From: Marinospirillum alkalitolerans
Lineage (GTDB): Bacteria; Pseudomonadota; Gammaproteobacteria; Pseudomonadales; Halomonadaceae
DNA length: 64,000 nt
Reading direction: 5' to 3'
Assembly (NCBI RefSeq): GCF_045055655.1
Contig: NZ_JBANFI010000002.1
Location: forward strand, 1 to 64,000
Below the pieces are notes generated by a model. It was not told the DNA's origin, searched no databases, and saw only the letters and a program-made list of their open reading frames with translations. The stretch's first letter is position 1, and each line of letters opens with the position of its first letter. This document shows, in pieces, positions 27,838 through 35,636 of this stretch. Both the position numbers and the translations under genes were made by a program.

Positions 27838-28434
27838 GGTTATTCCTATACAGTTTCCGAAGTGCGGGAAGTATATTCACGCTAATGTGAGTAAGGGTAT
27901 CAGCTTGAATAGTGGCTCAACAGCCTTGGCTGTAGCATTCATTTAGCTTTCTTGCACTGATCTGAAGTTCTTGCACCCATTCTACCGGACCGTACAGCCC
28001 CTTGACTTATCGATGAGTCTATTGGCTGTGAGAGAGTTTATAGTCAGCCCTTACAGTGGAAAAACCGACCATCCAGCAAAACACCTAGAGCCTGAGGCAC
28101 CACTAGGCCAAGTATCATCACATACACCCTGCATAACTTTGATTGACAACTCAGACAACCAACTCTTTTAAACGCCTGCCCCTTAATCAGTCACGGAGTA
28201 ACGAACCAGCCTGTTAAGCCAGATTGATACGTGAAGGCCAACAGATCAGCATCGAGAATCAACAAGACTCAAATAGCTATTCAAGCTGATTGAATAGCTA
28301 TGCATCCTGCCAGAGAAAGCCCACTTCTGCTCCCTTGATGGCCTAACTTGGTTAAACTGGCTGCCTCGCGCCCTTCTGTGGCCATCTTATTGATCTCGCG
28401 GCCGCTGTGCTGGCCGATCATCCAGAGAAAAGTC
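27838..28434. other. Intergenic region at the head of the restriction and iron operons
   Basis: About 600 bp between divergent operons. It holds the hsdM promoter region and the start of the iron-uptake operon. A 12 bp inverted repeat lies at 28274-28302. I see no supported gene: the only open frame of any size (27971-28171) has no ribosome site or family signal. I found no tRNA-end repeat, integrase or insertion sequence here. Confidence 0.55.
28274..28302. repeat. Perfect 12 bp inverted repeat
   Basis: ATAGCTATTCAA (28274-28285), five-base spacer GCTGA, then TTGAATAGCTAT (28291-28302). No T-run follows, so a protein-binding operator is more likely than a terminator. It lies 132 bp before the first iron-uptake ORF. 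Confidence 0.7.
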
Positions 28435-28710
28435 ATGTCTAGCAAGGTTCGATTTTATCCCGAGCCAGTGTTGAGAACACTGGTGGCCTTCCTCAGTGCC
28501 TATGCTTTCACACGCTGGAGCAGTCTGGCGGTGCTGGCACTGCCTCTTCCCCCTGAGCAGGCCGTGATGCTGGGTACACTGGCCGGTTTTGCTGTCTTTG
28601 CGGCAACAGTGATCGGGGTGTTTCTTGCCAAAAACCTTTACACCGCCTGCTGGGGATTACTGCCTCTAGGGCTCTTGCTGTTGTATTTCAGTCAGGAGAC
28701 AAGCGGGTGA
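28435..28710 (+). CDS. DUF3649-type small membrane protein of iron-uptake operon
   Basis: 91 aa from the ATG at 28435 (an upstream in-frame start at 28348 adds an unlikely leader). Two to three hydrophobic segments, with TLAGFAVFAATVIGVFLA the clearest. Size and position before a PepSY protein and a DUF3325-like protein match the DUF3649 family seen in siderophore uptake operons. Its stop overlaps the next start as GTGA. Function is unknown beyond the iron context. Confidence 0.75.
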   Translation: MSSKVRFYPEPVLRTLVAFLSAYAFTRWSSLAVLALPLPPEQAVMLGTLAGFAVFAATVIGVFLAKNLYTACWGLLPLGLLLLYFSQETSG

Positions 28711-30227
28711 TTGCGCCTCTGGGCACTCATGTTCGCCAACGCATGGCACAACTTCACCGCTGGACAGGCTTGCTGCTGGGCTGGCTGCTGTTTGTGATCT
28801 TCTTAACCGGCACACTGAGCTTTTTCCGCCAGGAAATCACGCTGTGGATGCAGCCTGAGCGGCCGTCATTCGTGGAAAACCACCCGCCAGCACACTGGGT
28901 AGAACAAGCCCTGACATTTCTTGAGCAGCAAGCCCAGGAGGCTGATCACTGGCTGATCCAGCTCCCGAGCGCACGCGATCCACTCATTTCTCTCAACTGG
29001 CGTGGACGTCTCAATCAAGGGCAGGCTTGGCTTGATCCCACCAGTGGCGAAGAGGTTCTGGTCAGGGCCACACGAGGCGGTGATTTTTTCTACCGCTTTC
29101 ACTTTCAGCTGCATTACCTGCCTGTGGTTTTTGCTCGCTATCTGGTGGGCATCGCTTCCATGTTGATGCTGCTGGCCTTGATCAGCGGCATCATCACCCA
29201 TAAAAAGATTGTGAAGGACTTTTTTACCTTTCGGCCAGCTAAAGGGCAAAGGTCTTGGCTTGATGCGCACAATGGTTTTTCCGTACTGGCGCTGCCTTTT
29301 CATCTGATGATCACCTACACAGGCTTGGTCACCTTGATGGTGCTGTATATTCCTTGGGGCATGGAGCGCGCCTTTCCTGAGCCAGCTGAACGCTTAGAAT
29401 TGCTGAGTGAGATTTTTGCTTTCTTGCCGTCAGAATCACGCTCTGGCGAACAGGCCGCGCTCACGGATCTCTCTCCATTGCTGGAACAAGCCCAGCAGCG
29501 CTGGCAAGGGGCTGAGGTCGGGCGAGTTCTGCTGTCTCATCCAGGTGATCGCAATGCCAAGGTCATCCTGCTGGCTCAGTATGATCAACCGGATCGGCTG
29601 GGTGTCACTGGGCATCCTCCTTTTCTGGTATTTGATGCTGTCTCCGGTGTTGCATTACGCGAGAAGGCTTCCAACCCCATCTATTCAACCTATGGCGTGC
29701 TGCTGGGGCTCCATCTAGGGCGTTTTGCCGATTGGCCGACTCGCTGGCTTTACGCTCTGTTGGGTGTGGCTGGCTGCGGCATGCTGGCCTCGGGGCTGCT
29801 GCTTTGGTCCGTCAAAAGACGACACAAGCAGGGGCATTCTGTGTTTGGGCTCTGGCTGGTTGATCGGCTGAATCTGGCCACCTTGGTTGGCTTTCCTATT
29901 GCGCTGGTGGCCTTTTTCTGGCTCAACCGGCTGCTGTCAGCCAGCTGGCCGGGCAGATCTGAGTGGGAAATCCACGGCTTGTTTTTAGTTTGGGCGGCCA
30001 TGTGCCTTCATGGGTGCCTGCGCCCACTGAAAGCGGGTTGGCGCGAGCAGCTTGGACTGGCTGGCGGCTTGCTGCTGGGTCTGCCGCTGATCAATATGGT
30101 CACCACAGACAAGGGGTTGATCACCAGCCTGCTGCATAGCGACTGGTTATTTATCAGTGTTGATCTGATCTGTCTTAGCTTGGCCCTGCTGATGTTCAAA
30201 CTGGCTTTCAGGCAGCGCACAGCATGA
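28707..30227 (+). CDS. PepSY-associated TM protein (siderophore iron reductase/utilisation type)
   Basis: 506 aa inner-membrane protein. It has an N-terminal membrane helix (LLGWLLFVIFLTGTL), a periplasmic PepSY-like region, further helices, and several histidines in or near helices (HRWTG, YRFHFQLHY, HNGFSVLALPFHL) that could bind haem or iron. PepSY-TM proteins beside TonB receptors are thought to help reduce ferric siderophores. GTG start overlapping the previous stop, with AGGAG nine bases upstream. Its stop overlaps the next start as ATGA. Confidence 0.85.
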   Translation: MIAPLGTHVRQRMAQLHRWTGLLLGWLLFVIFLTGTLSFFRQEITLWMQPERPSFVENHPPAHWVEQALTFLEQQAQEADHWLIQLPSARDPLISLNWRGRLNQGQAWLDPTSGEEVLVRATRGGDFFYRFHFQLHYLPVVFARYLVGIASMLMLLALISGIITHKKIVKDFFTFRPAKGQRSWLDAHNGFSVLALPFHLMITYTGLVTLMVLYIPWGMERAFPEPAERLELLSEIFAFLPSESRSGEQAALTDLSPLLEQAQQRWQGAEVGRVLLSHPGDRNAKVILLAQYDQPDRLGVTGHPPFLVFDAVSGVALREKASNPIYSTYGVLLGLHLGRFADWPTRWLYALLGVAGCGMLASGLLLWSVKRRHKQGHSVFGLWLVDRLNLATLVGFPIALVAFFWLNRLLSASWPGRSEWEIHGLFLVWAAMCLHGCLRPLKAGWREQLGLAGGLLLGLPLINMVTTDKGLITSLLHSDWLFISVDLICLSLALLMFKLAFRQRTA

Positions 30228-30478
30228 TCACGCATCTACTGGTCTTCCTGCTAGCTTTGCTGGGCTTCCAACTCTTGGCACGCCAGCAACACCAAGCACC
30301 TCGATCGCGCAAGCCGACGCTCTTCTGGCTAGGTTGGTTCAGCCTATTGGTTGGGCTGGCTGCAGCCATCTGGATCTGGGGCGTTGAACTCGGCCTCACT
30401 CTCGGGTTGGGCCATCTAAGCGCGGGGGCTGGCAGTGTTTTTCTTTTTCGCATCTGGAGGCAGCGTGGTGCGTTCTAA
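30224..30478 (+). CDS. DUF3325-like small membrane protein
   Basis: 84 aa with two hydrophobic segments (LLVFLLALLGFQLLA and FSLLVGLAAAIWIWG). Order DUF3649, PepSY, DUF3325 is the recurrent iron-uptake arrangement. ATG overlaps the PepSY stop; its own end overlaps the next gene by 11 bp. Confidence 0.72.
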   Translation: MITHLLVFLLALLGFQLLARQQHQAPRSRKPTLFWLGWFSLLVGLAAAIWIWGVELGLTLGLGHLSAGAGSVFLFRIWRQRGAF

Positions 30479-31565
30479 GACACGACTTCAGCAGGTTGGA
30501 CGCCTCTTGCGGCTTTTCTTGCCACTGCTCTTTTTACCTCTGCTCTTGCTCTTGTGGCTGATCCGGCCAGATTGGCCACCCATGCCTTTGGTTGCTGAGC
30601 CTTCTTCACAGGCCGCACCTTCTTTAGCACCGCAGCAGGATGCCCATTTTCCGGTGGTGATTCGTACCGCGCATGGTGAGGCCTGGATCGCTCAGCGCCC
30701 AGAGCGGGTGGTCACACTGGGCGCGGCGGCAGAAGACTGGACGCTGCAACTGGGTGTGGTGCCGCTTGCCATCGAACCTCACTACTGGGGCGGCGATCAA
30801 CAAGGCTATTTGCCCTGGTTTCGTGCTGAACTTGAAGCCCAAGGCCAGCCACTGCCAGAAATCATCAGCAGCTATCCAGAGCTGGATGTCGAGCGACTGC
30901 TGGCTTTAAGGCCTGATTTGATTCTAGCGCCTCAATCTGGATTGACGCGTGAGACTTATCAGCAGCTGAGCCAGTTAGCGCCGGTGATTGGCTATCCCGA
31001 TCGCCCTTGGCTGACGCCTGTTGAAGATCAGGTGCGCTTGATTGCCACAGCGCTGGGCCAGCCTGAGCGAGGAGAGGCGCTGCTGGCTGAACGCGAGGCC
31101 TTGCTGGCCGCCTATGCTCAAGCTAACCCACATTTTGCGGGACGCTCTCTGGCCTATATCAATGCCGCCAGTCGCGTTGGCAACTTGTCTGTCTATGTGC
31201 GTGGTGATCCGCGTGTTGATGTGCTCCATGCTCTGGGTTTTGTTGATCTCCCTGCCTTTGCCAATCGATCTGCCAGCTTTGGCCACTTTGCCGCTCTGCT
31301 TGGGCTGGAGCACAGCCATCAGCTGGATCAGGCCGATCTTTTGATCAGCTGGTACAGCTCCGAACAGAGCCGCCATCAGGTTGAATCGCTGCCCTTAATC
31401 CAACGCCTACCGGCCATACAGGAAGGGCGCTATCTCGCTATGACCGATCCAGCACTGATCATGGCCAGCTCCTATGGCAGCCTACTGAGCCTGCGCTGGA
31501 GCCTGGCTGAGATCGTCACCCAACTGAATCAGATCCTGCTGCCAACAACAGATGAGGCGCAATAA
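30468..31565 (+). CDS. Iron-siderophore ABC transporter substrate-binding protein
   Basis: 365 aa. A single N-terminal membrane/signal segment (LLRLFLPLLFLPLLLLLWLI) is followed by a class III periplasmic binding fold of the FecB/FhuD type: RVVTLGAAAEDWTLQLGV, YPELDVERLLALRPDLIL and a late LRWSLAEI. It should deliver ferric siderophore to the FecCD permeases downstream. I chose the GTG at 30468 because GGAGG ends seven bases before it; GTGs at 30465 and 30435 are alternatives. No clear lipobox, so it may remain tethered by its leader. Confidence 0.88.
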   Translation: MRSKTRLQQVGRLLRLFLPLLFLPLLLLLWLIRPDWPPMPLVAEPSSQAAPSLAPQQDAHFPVVIRTAHGEAWIAQRPERVVTLGAAAEDWTLQLGVVPLAIEPHYWGGDQQGYLPWFRAELEAQGQPLPEIISSYPELDVERLLALRPDLILAPQSGLTRETYQQLSQLAPVIGYPDRPWLTPVEDQVRLIATALGQPERGEALLAEREALLAAYAQANPHFAGRSLAYINAASRVGNLSVYVRGDPRVDVLHALGFVDLPAFANRSASFGHFAALLGLEHSHQLDQADLLISWYSSEQSRHQVESLPLIQRLPAIQEGRYLAMTDPALIMASSYGSLLSLRWSLAEIVTQLNQILLPTTDEAQ

Positions 31566-31566
31566 G

Positions 31567-32577
31567 ATGAGACACACCCCTGTGCACCTTAAACTGGGTG
31601 GGCTGCTGGCCTTGCTGGGACTGCTGCTGATCGCCAACCTGCTCGGCGGGGCTCACTGGCTTGCCCCACACTGGCTGATGCATCTCTTCTCCCCACCGGA
31701 TGGCAGCCATGAGCTGCTGGTTTTACAAGCGCGTCTGCCGCGTGTCATCTGTGGGCTGCTGGCAGGCATAGCGCTGGCCATCGCTGGCATCATCATGCAG
31801 ACCCTCTGCCGTAATCCCTTGGCAGACCCAGGCTTACTGGGGGTCAACGCAGGAGCCAGTGCTTCCCTCGTCACGCTCAGTCTCTTGCCTCTTGCGGCTG
31901 AATGGGGGGTATTTTGGCAGGCTTTACCTGGCGCATTGCTCGCCAGTGCTGGTGTCTATCTGCTATCACGCCTGCAGCAATCGGATGGTCAAGCGCCTAA
32001 CCCAACACGGCTCCTCCTCGCCGGTGCGGCCATCAGTGCCGTCTTAGGTGCCTATGTGCAGGCAAGGGTGATGCTGAACCCGCAACTCTTTGATGGTTTT
32101 CGCTATTGGATGGCCGGTTCGCTCGCTGGACTCGGCTGGGTGGAGGTCTCCGCTTTATGGCCTTATCTGATTCCAGCGGCTCTTGTGCTATGGCTGATGT
32201 CGCCCAGTCTGGATCTGCTGCTCCTGGATCGCAACACGGCCTTATCGCTGGGTGCCAATCTGCAGCGCCACTCGGCCATCGCTTGGCTCTGCGCCACGCT
32301 CTTGTGTGCTGCCGCTACAGCCGTTGTCGGCCCTTTGGCTTTTGTAGGCTTGGCTGCGGGACACCTCGCTCGGGCCTGGTTTCCTTGTTCATTGCGCCTG
32401 TTGTTGCTCGGCGCTGGGTTGATCGGTGCTCTTTTGGTGTTGATGGCTGATTTATTCAGTCGAACACTGCTGCCGCCCCGAGAGCTGTTAACGGGCATCA
32501 TGATTGCCGCGCTGGGTGCGCCTTTTCTGTATCTGATTGCACGCCGAGGCAACACTGAGCGAGGCCGCGTATCATGA
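31567..32577 (+). CDS. FecCD-family siderophore ABC permease
   Basis: 336 aa with many hydrophobic helices and the family blocks RLPRVICGLLAGIALAIAG and NPLADPGLLGVNAGAS, plus the GPLAFVGLAAGHLAR motif that contacts the ATPase. Start ATG at 31567 has GAGG nine bases upstream; an in-frame ATG at 31552 lacks one. It overlaps the second permease gene by ATGA. Forms a heterodimer or homologous pair with the next permease for ferric siderophore import. Confidence 0.92.
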   Translation: MRHTPVHLKLGGLLALLGLLLIANLLGGAHWLAPHWLMHLFSPPDGSHELLVLQARLPRVICGLLAGIALAIAGIIMQTLCRNPLADPGLLGVNAGASASLVTLSLLPLAAEWGVFWQALPGALLASAGVYLLSRLQQSDGQAPNPTRLLLAGAAISAVLGAYVQARVMLNPQLFDGFRYWMAGSLAGLGWVEVSALWPYLIPAALVLWLMSPSLDLLLLDRNTALSLGANLQRHSAIAWLCATLLCAAATAVVGPLAFVGLAAGHLARAWFPCSLRLLLLGAGLIGALLVLMADLFSRTLLPPRELLTGIMIAALGAPFLYLIARRGNTERGRVS

Positions 32578-33617
32578 CACCCCGTTTTCCTCTCTGGAGC
32601 TGCGGCCCCATCACGATCCTGGCCCCATCCAAAGCGGCGTTACACACCAGCCTCTTCGGTTTTTTGGGGCTGCTCGGCTGTTTACTGCTCAGCCTGACTC
32701 TTGGTGAATCGGGCCTCTCTCCAGCGCGCCTGCTTCAGGCACTGGCAGGTCAGGCGGAGGCCTACGAACACTGGCTTCTCTGGCAATCTCGCCTCCCGCG
32801 TGCGCTGACGGCACTAGGTGCAGGTGCAGCATTAGGCATCGCCGGAGCCGTCTTCCAAAGCCTGAGCCGCAACGCTTTAGGCAGTCCCGATATCATCGGT
32901 ATCAATGCCGGTGCCAGTGCAGGAGCCGTTTTATGCTTGTTATTTTTGCCCAGCCTGCCACTTGCTTGGGGAGCCTTGTGCGGCACGCTGCTGGTGCTGG
33001 TGCTGCTGTTGCCTGGACTCGGCAACAGAGGCGAGTTTTCGAACCGGCTGATTGTGATGGGGATTGCCGTCAATGCACTGGCCATCGCCATCATCCAGTT
33101 CACCCTCACTCTGGTGCAACGTGAGCAGGCCCAACAGCTGCTTGGCTACCTCTCTGGCAGTCTGGCGCATCGAGACTGGCAGCAGGTGAGCTGGATTGCC
33201 CTCACGCTGGCCGTAGCGGTGCCTGGACTTTTGTTATTGAGCCGCCGACTCAACTTGTTGACGCTGGGGCCAGAGACCTCCATCAGCCTTGGCCTGCCTT
33301 TGCGCCAGACGCAGCTCACGGCCATCCTGTTCGCTAGCCTGCTCGCTTTGGGGGCGGTGCTCTGTGCCGGTCCGGTGAGCTTTATCGCGCTTGTCGCCCC
33401 GCATTTAGCACGCTGGAAAAACCAGCAACTGGCCTTGCTGCGCTCAGGGGTGATCGGTGCCTTGCTGCTGCTGGGCGCGGATACGCTGACACTGCTTTTA
33501 CCCGGCCAACAACGTCTTCCTGTGGGGGTGTTAACGGCCATGCTGGGTGGCAACTATCTGACGCTCCTGCTGCTAGGCCAGATGTTCAAACGCAAGCCAT
33601 CATCCCTGACTCACTGA
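32574..33617 (+). CDS. FecCD-family siderophore ABC permease (second)
   Basis: 347 aa. The same family with RLPRALTALGAGAALGIAG and NALGSPDIIGINAGAS blocks and GPVSFIALVAPHLAR. Its start overlaps the first permease stop (ATGA). Together they form the inner-membrane channel. Confidence 0.93.
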   Translation: MTPRFPLWSCGPITILAPSKAALHTSLFGFLGLLGCLLLSLTLGESGLSPARLLQALAGQAEAYEHWLLWQSRLPRALTALGAGAALGIAGAVFQSLSRNALGSPDIIGINAGASAGAVLCLLFLPSLPLAWGALCGTLLVLVLLLPGLGNRGEFSNRLIVMGIAVNALAIAIIQFTLTLVQREQAQQLLGYLSGSLAHRDWQQVSWIALTLAVAVPGLLLLSRRLNLLTLGPETSISLGLPLRQTQLTAILFASLLALGAVLCAGPVSFIALVAPHLARWKNQQLALLRSGVIGALLLLGADTLTLLLPGQQRLPVGVLTAMLGGNYLTLLLLGQMFKRKPSSLTH

Positions 33618-33668
33618 AGATGCACCCGCCCCATCAAGCCTTTTTATCAACCTTTTCTGGAGATACTC

Positions 33669-34505
33669 GTGATTGCTGAACACGCCTCGGATGACATGCT
33701 GCAAGGACAAGGACTCCAGCTGGACTATGCCGGGAACACGGTGATCGCTGGATTGGATATCCGTATTCCACGCGGACAGCTGACGGTGATTCTAGGCACC
33801 AATGGCTGTGGTAAATCCAGCCTACTGAAAATGCTCTGCCATGTGCTCCCACCCGGCCAAGGACAGGTGTTTTTAGATGGGCAGGCGCTGAGCACCATGT
33901 CACCCAAAGCCAGAGCACGCCAGCTGGCTCTGCTGGTGCAAAAACCTGAGTTGCCTGATGGAATACTGGTGCAAGAGCTGGTCAGCCGTGGCCGCTATCC
34001 ACATCAAAGTTTATGGCAGCAGTGGTCGCAAGAAGATGAGCGAGCCGTCACTGAGGCACTCTTGGCGACTGGATTAATAGAGATGGCCCAACGCCCTGTT
34101 GCGAGCTTATCTGGCGGTCAACAACAGCGTGTCTGGCTGGCGTTGATTCTGGCCCAACAAAGTGAAGTGCTGCTGCTGGATGAACCTACCTCTTTTTTGG
34201 ATATCAGAGCCCAGCTATCGGTCATGGACTTTTGCAAAACGCTGCAACAAAAAGGCAGAACGCTGGTGATGGTGCTCCATGATATTAATCAGGCACTGCG
34301 CTATGCAGACCATCTGATTCTGATGCGAGCTGGGCAGTTACGGGCTCAGGGAGCGCCAGATCAATTGATCAGCGAAGCCCTGTTCCAAGAGGTCTTTGAT
34401 CTTGAAGCGCGTATTATTCAAGATCCAGAAGCTGGCTGCCCGATGCTGATTCCACGCCTTCAACAACGACAGACATCCTGGGGACAAGCAGAACACAAAA
34501 TCTAA
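33669..34505 (+). CDS. Siderophore ABC transporter ATP-binding protein
   Basis: 278 aa. Walker A GTNGCGKSS (43-51), Q-loop VQKPELPDG, signature LSGGQQQRVWLAL, Walker B LLLDEPTSFLD and the switch His in VLHDINQAL are complete. FepC/FhuC type. GTG start with GGAG six bases upstream. Follows the permeases by 51 bp. Confidence 0.94.
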   Translation: MIAEHASDDMLQGQGLQLDYAGNTVIAGLDIRIPRGQLTVILGTNGCGKSSLLKMLCHVLPPGQGQVFLDGQALSTMSPKARARQLALLVQKPELPDGILVQELVSRGRYPHQSLWQQWSQEDERAVTEALLATGLIEMAQRPVASLSGGQQQRVWLALILAQQSEVLLLDEPTSFLDIRAQLSVMDFCKTLQQKGRTLVMVLHDINQALRYADHLILMRAGQLRAQGAPDQLISEALFQEVFDLEARIIQDPEAGCPMLIPRLQQRQTSWGQAEHKI

Positions 34506-34520
34506 TGAGAATACTTTTCA
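34506..34520. promoter_or_regulatory. Weak Fur-like palindrome before the AraC regulator
   Basis: TGAGAA-TAC-TTTTCA is a 6-3-6 dyad with one mismatch and matches 9 of 19 positions of the Fur consensus when extended. Suggestive only. Confidence 0.35.
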
Positions 34521-34581
34521 CTTGAGTCTAGGTTCATTTACTGGAAAAATATGCATTTTAAATGCCTTCATACTCCAGCCA

Positions 34582-35523
34582 ATGGATGCCAACTCATCGA
34601 TGTCAGCTTGTTATTCTCAAGAGTCCTGTGAAACGCGCCTGTTTACGCATCATGACCTGCTGGATTTTGGTCAGCGTTATGCTCTGGATTACCGCTTTCC
34701 TGACCTCAGCGGTTCAGGCAGCATCTTGCAGGGTCAGGTGGAAGAACTCAAAGTGCGTCCGGGCATGCAGCTGGTCTACTCCAATGTGCGGGTCATCGCA
34801 CCTTATGAATCCAGCTCGCTGAATCCTCGCCCGCTGAACATGATTATTGTGCTGCAAGGGCAGGTCAGGTTCAGGCTCGGTGGCGAATCCATCCTGCTCT
34901 CAGAACAGATGGCCTTAACCCTCAGCCTCGAACAAGGCGTGCAGTTTGATGCCTTTCAGTCATCAGAGCAAAATCTGAAAGTCCTGAGTCTCAGCCTCAA
35001 TCACAGCGCCCTGGACGAGCTGGGCATTCCGCTGCGCAGCGGCAACTGGTGGTTGACCTGGAAGCTCCCCCTACACCTGTACCAAGGCTTATTGTTTTTT
35101 CGCAAGGATATGCAGCTGGCCAAGCTCTATCTTGAAGGCATGGGCCTACAGCTGCTCTCTCAAGGATTAACAGAAGAACCCTCTACATCCTGCAAAACTC
35201 GCCTGCTGCCTCAAGAGCGCCTGCGCCTTGAACAGATCCATGAGCTGATCACTACTCACCCGCAGAAGGACTATAGCCTCAGTGAGCTGGCCCAGTTAGC
35301 GGCGATGAGCCCCAGCAGCCTGCGTAACAAATTCAAGGCTTATTATGGGCAGACCCTGTTCAACTTTCTGAAACAGCAACGCTTGCAAATGGCCCACCAT
35401 TATTTAATGCAAGGCTTTAGCGTCCAGCAGGCCGCTCACTTCACCGGCTACAGCCACGCCACTAATTTTACCACTGCGTTTCGCAAGCATTTTGGTGTCG
35501 CGCCCAGTTCACTGGTGCGCTAG
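34582..35523 (+). CDS. AraC-family regulator of siderophore uptake (PchR-like)
   Basis: 313 aa from the ATG at 34582; a later ATG at 34600 and an upstream TTG at 34522 are alternatives. The C-terminal AraC domain has two helix-turn-helix units (YSLSELAQLAAMSPSSLRNKF and FSVQQAAHFTGYSHATNFTTAF-type pattern) with the KHFGVAPS end. The N-terminal part likely binds the ferric siderophore, as in PchR-type regulators, and would activate the receptor gene next to it. Confidence 0.85.
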   Translation: MDANSSMSACYSQESCETRLFTHHDLLDFGQRYALDYRFPDLSGSGSILQGQVEELKVRPGMQLVYSNVRVIAPYESSSLNPRPLNMIIVLQGQVRFRLGGESILLSEQMALTLSLEQGVQFDAFQSSEQNLKVLSLSLNHSALDELGIPLRSGNWWLTWKLPLHLYQGLLFFRKDMQLAKLYLEGMGLQLLSQGLTEEPSTSCKTRLLPQERLRLEQIHELITTHPQKDYSLSELAQLAAMSPSSLRNKFKAYYGQTLFNFLKQQRLQMAHHYLMQGFSVQQAAHFTGYSHATNFTTAFRKHFGVAPSSLVR

Positions 35524-35578
35524 TTCGCTTACTTCATAGCTATCTAATCGCCTGGCATAGCTCAAACAAACCTTTATA

Positions 35579-35603
35579 GCAAATAATAATGCCTCTTATT
35601 TGC
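35579..35603. promoter_or_regulatory. Candidate Fur box before the TonB-dependent receptor
   Basis: An 8 bp dyad GCAAATAA (35579-35586) / TTATTTGC (35596-35603) encloses a segment (35582-35600) that matches 11 of 19 positions of GATAATGATAATCATTATC. It lies 34 bp before the receptor ATG, a place where Fur would block transcription. Confidence 0.5.
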
Positions 35604-35636
35604 TGGCTTTGGTTTGTCATCCTGGAGAAAAAGCGC

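Noticed and set aside
27971..28171. Small open frame in the gap between the RM and iron operons
   Set aside because: No ribosome site, no recognisable family and atypical composition.
27838..28434. Island attachment site matching the tRNA-fMet 3' end
   Set aside because: I looked for copies of the tRNA 3' segment in this gap and found none; no integrase is present either.
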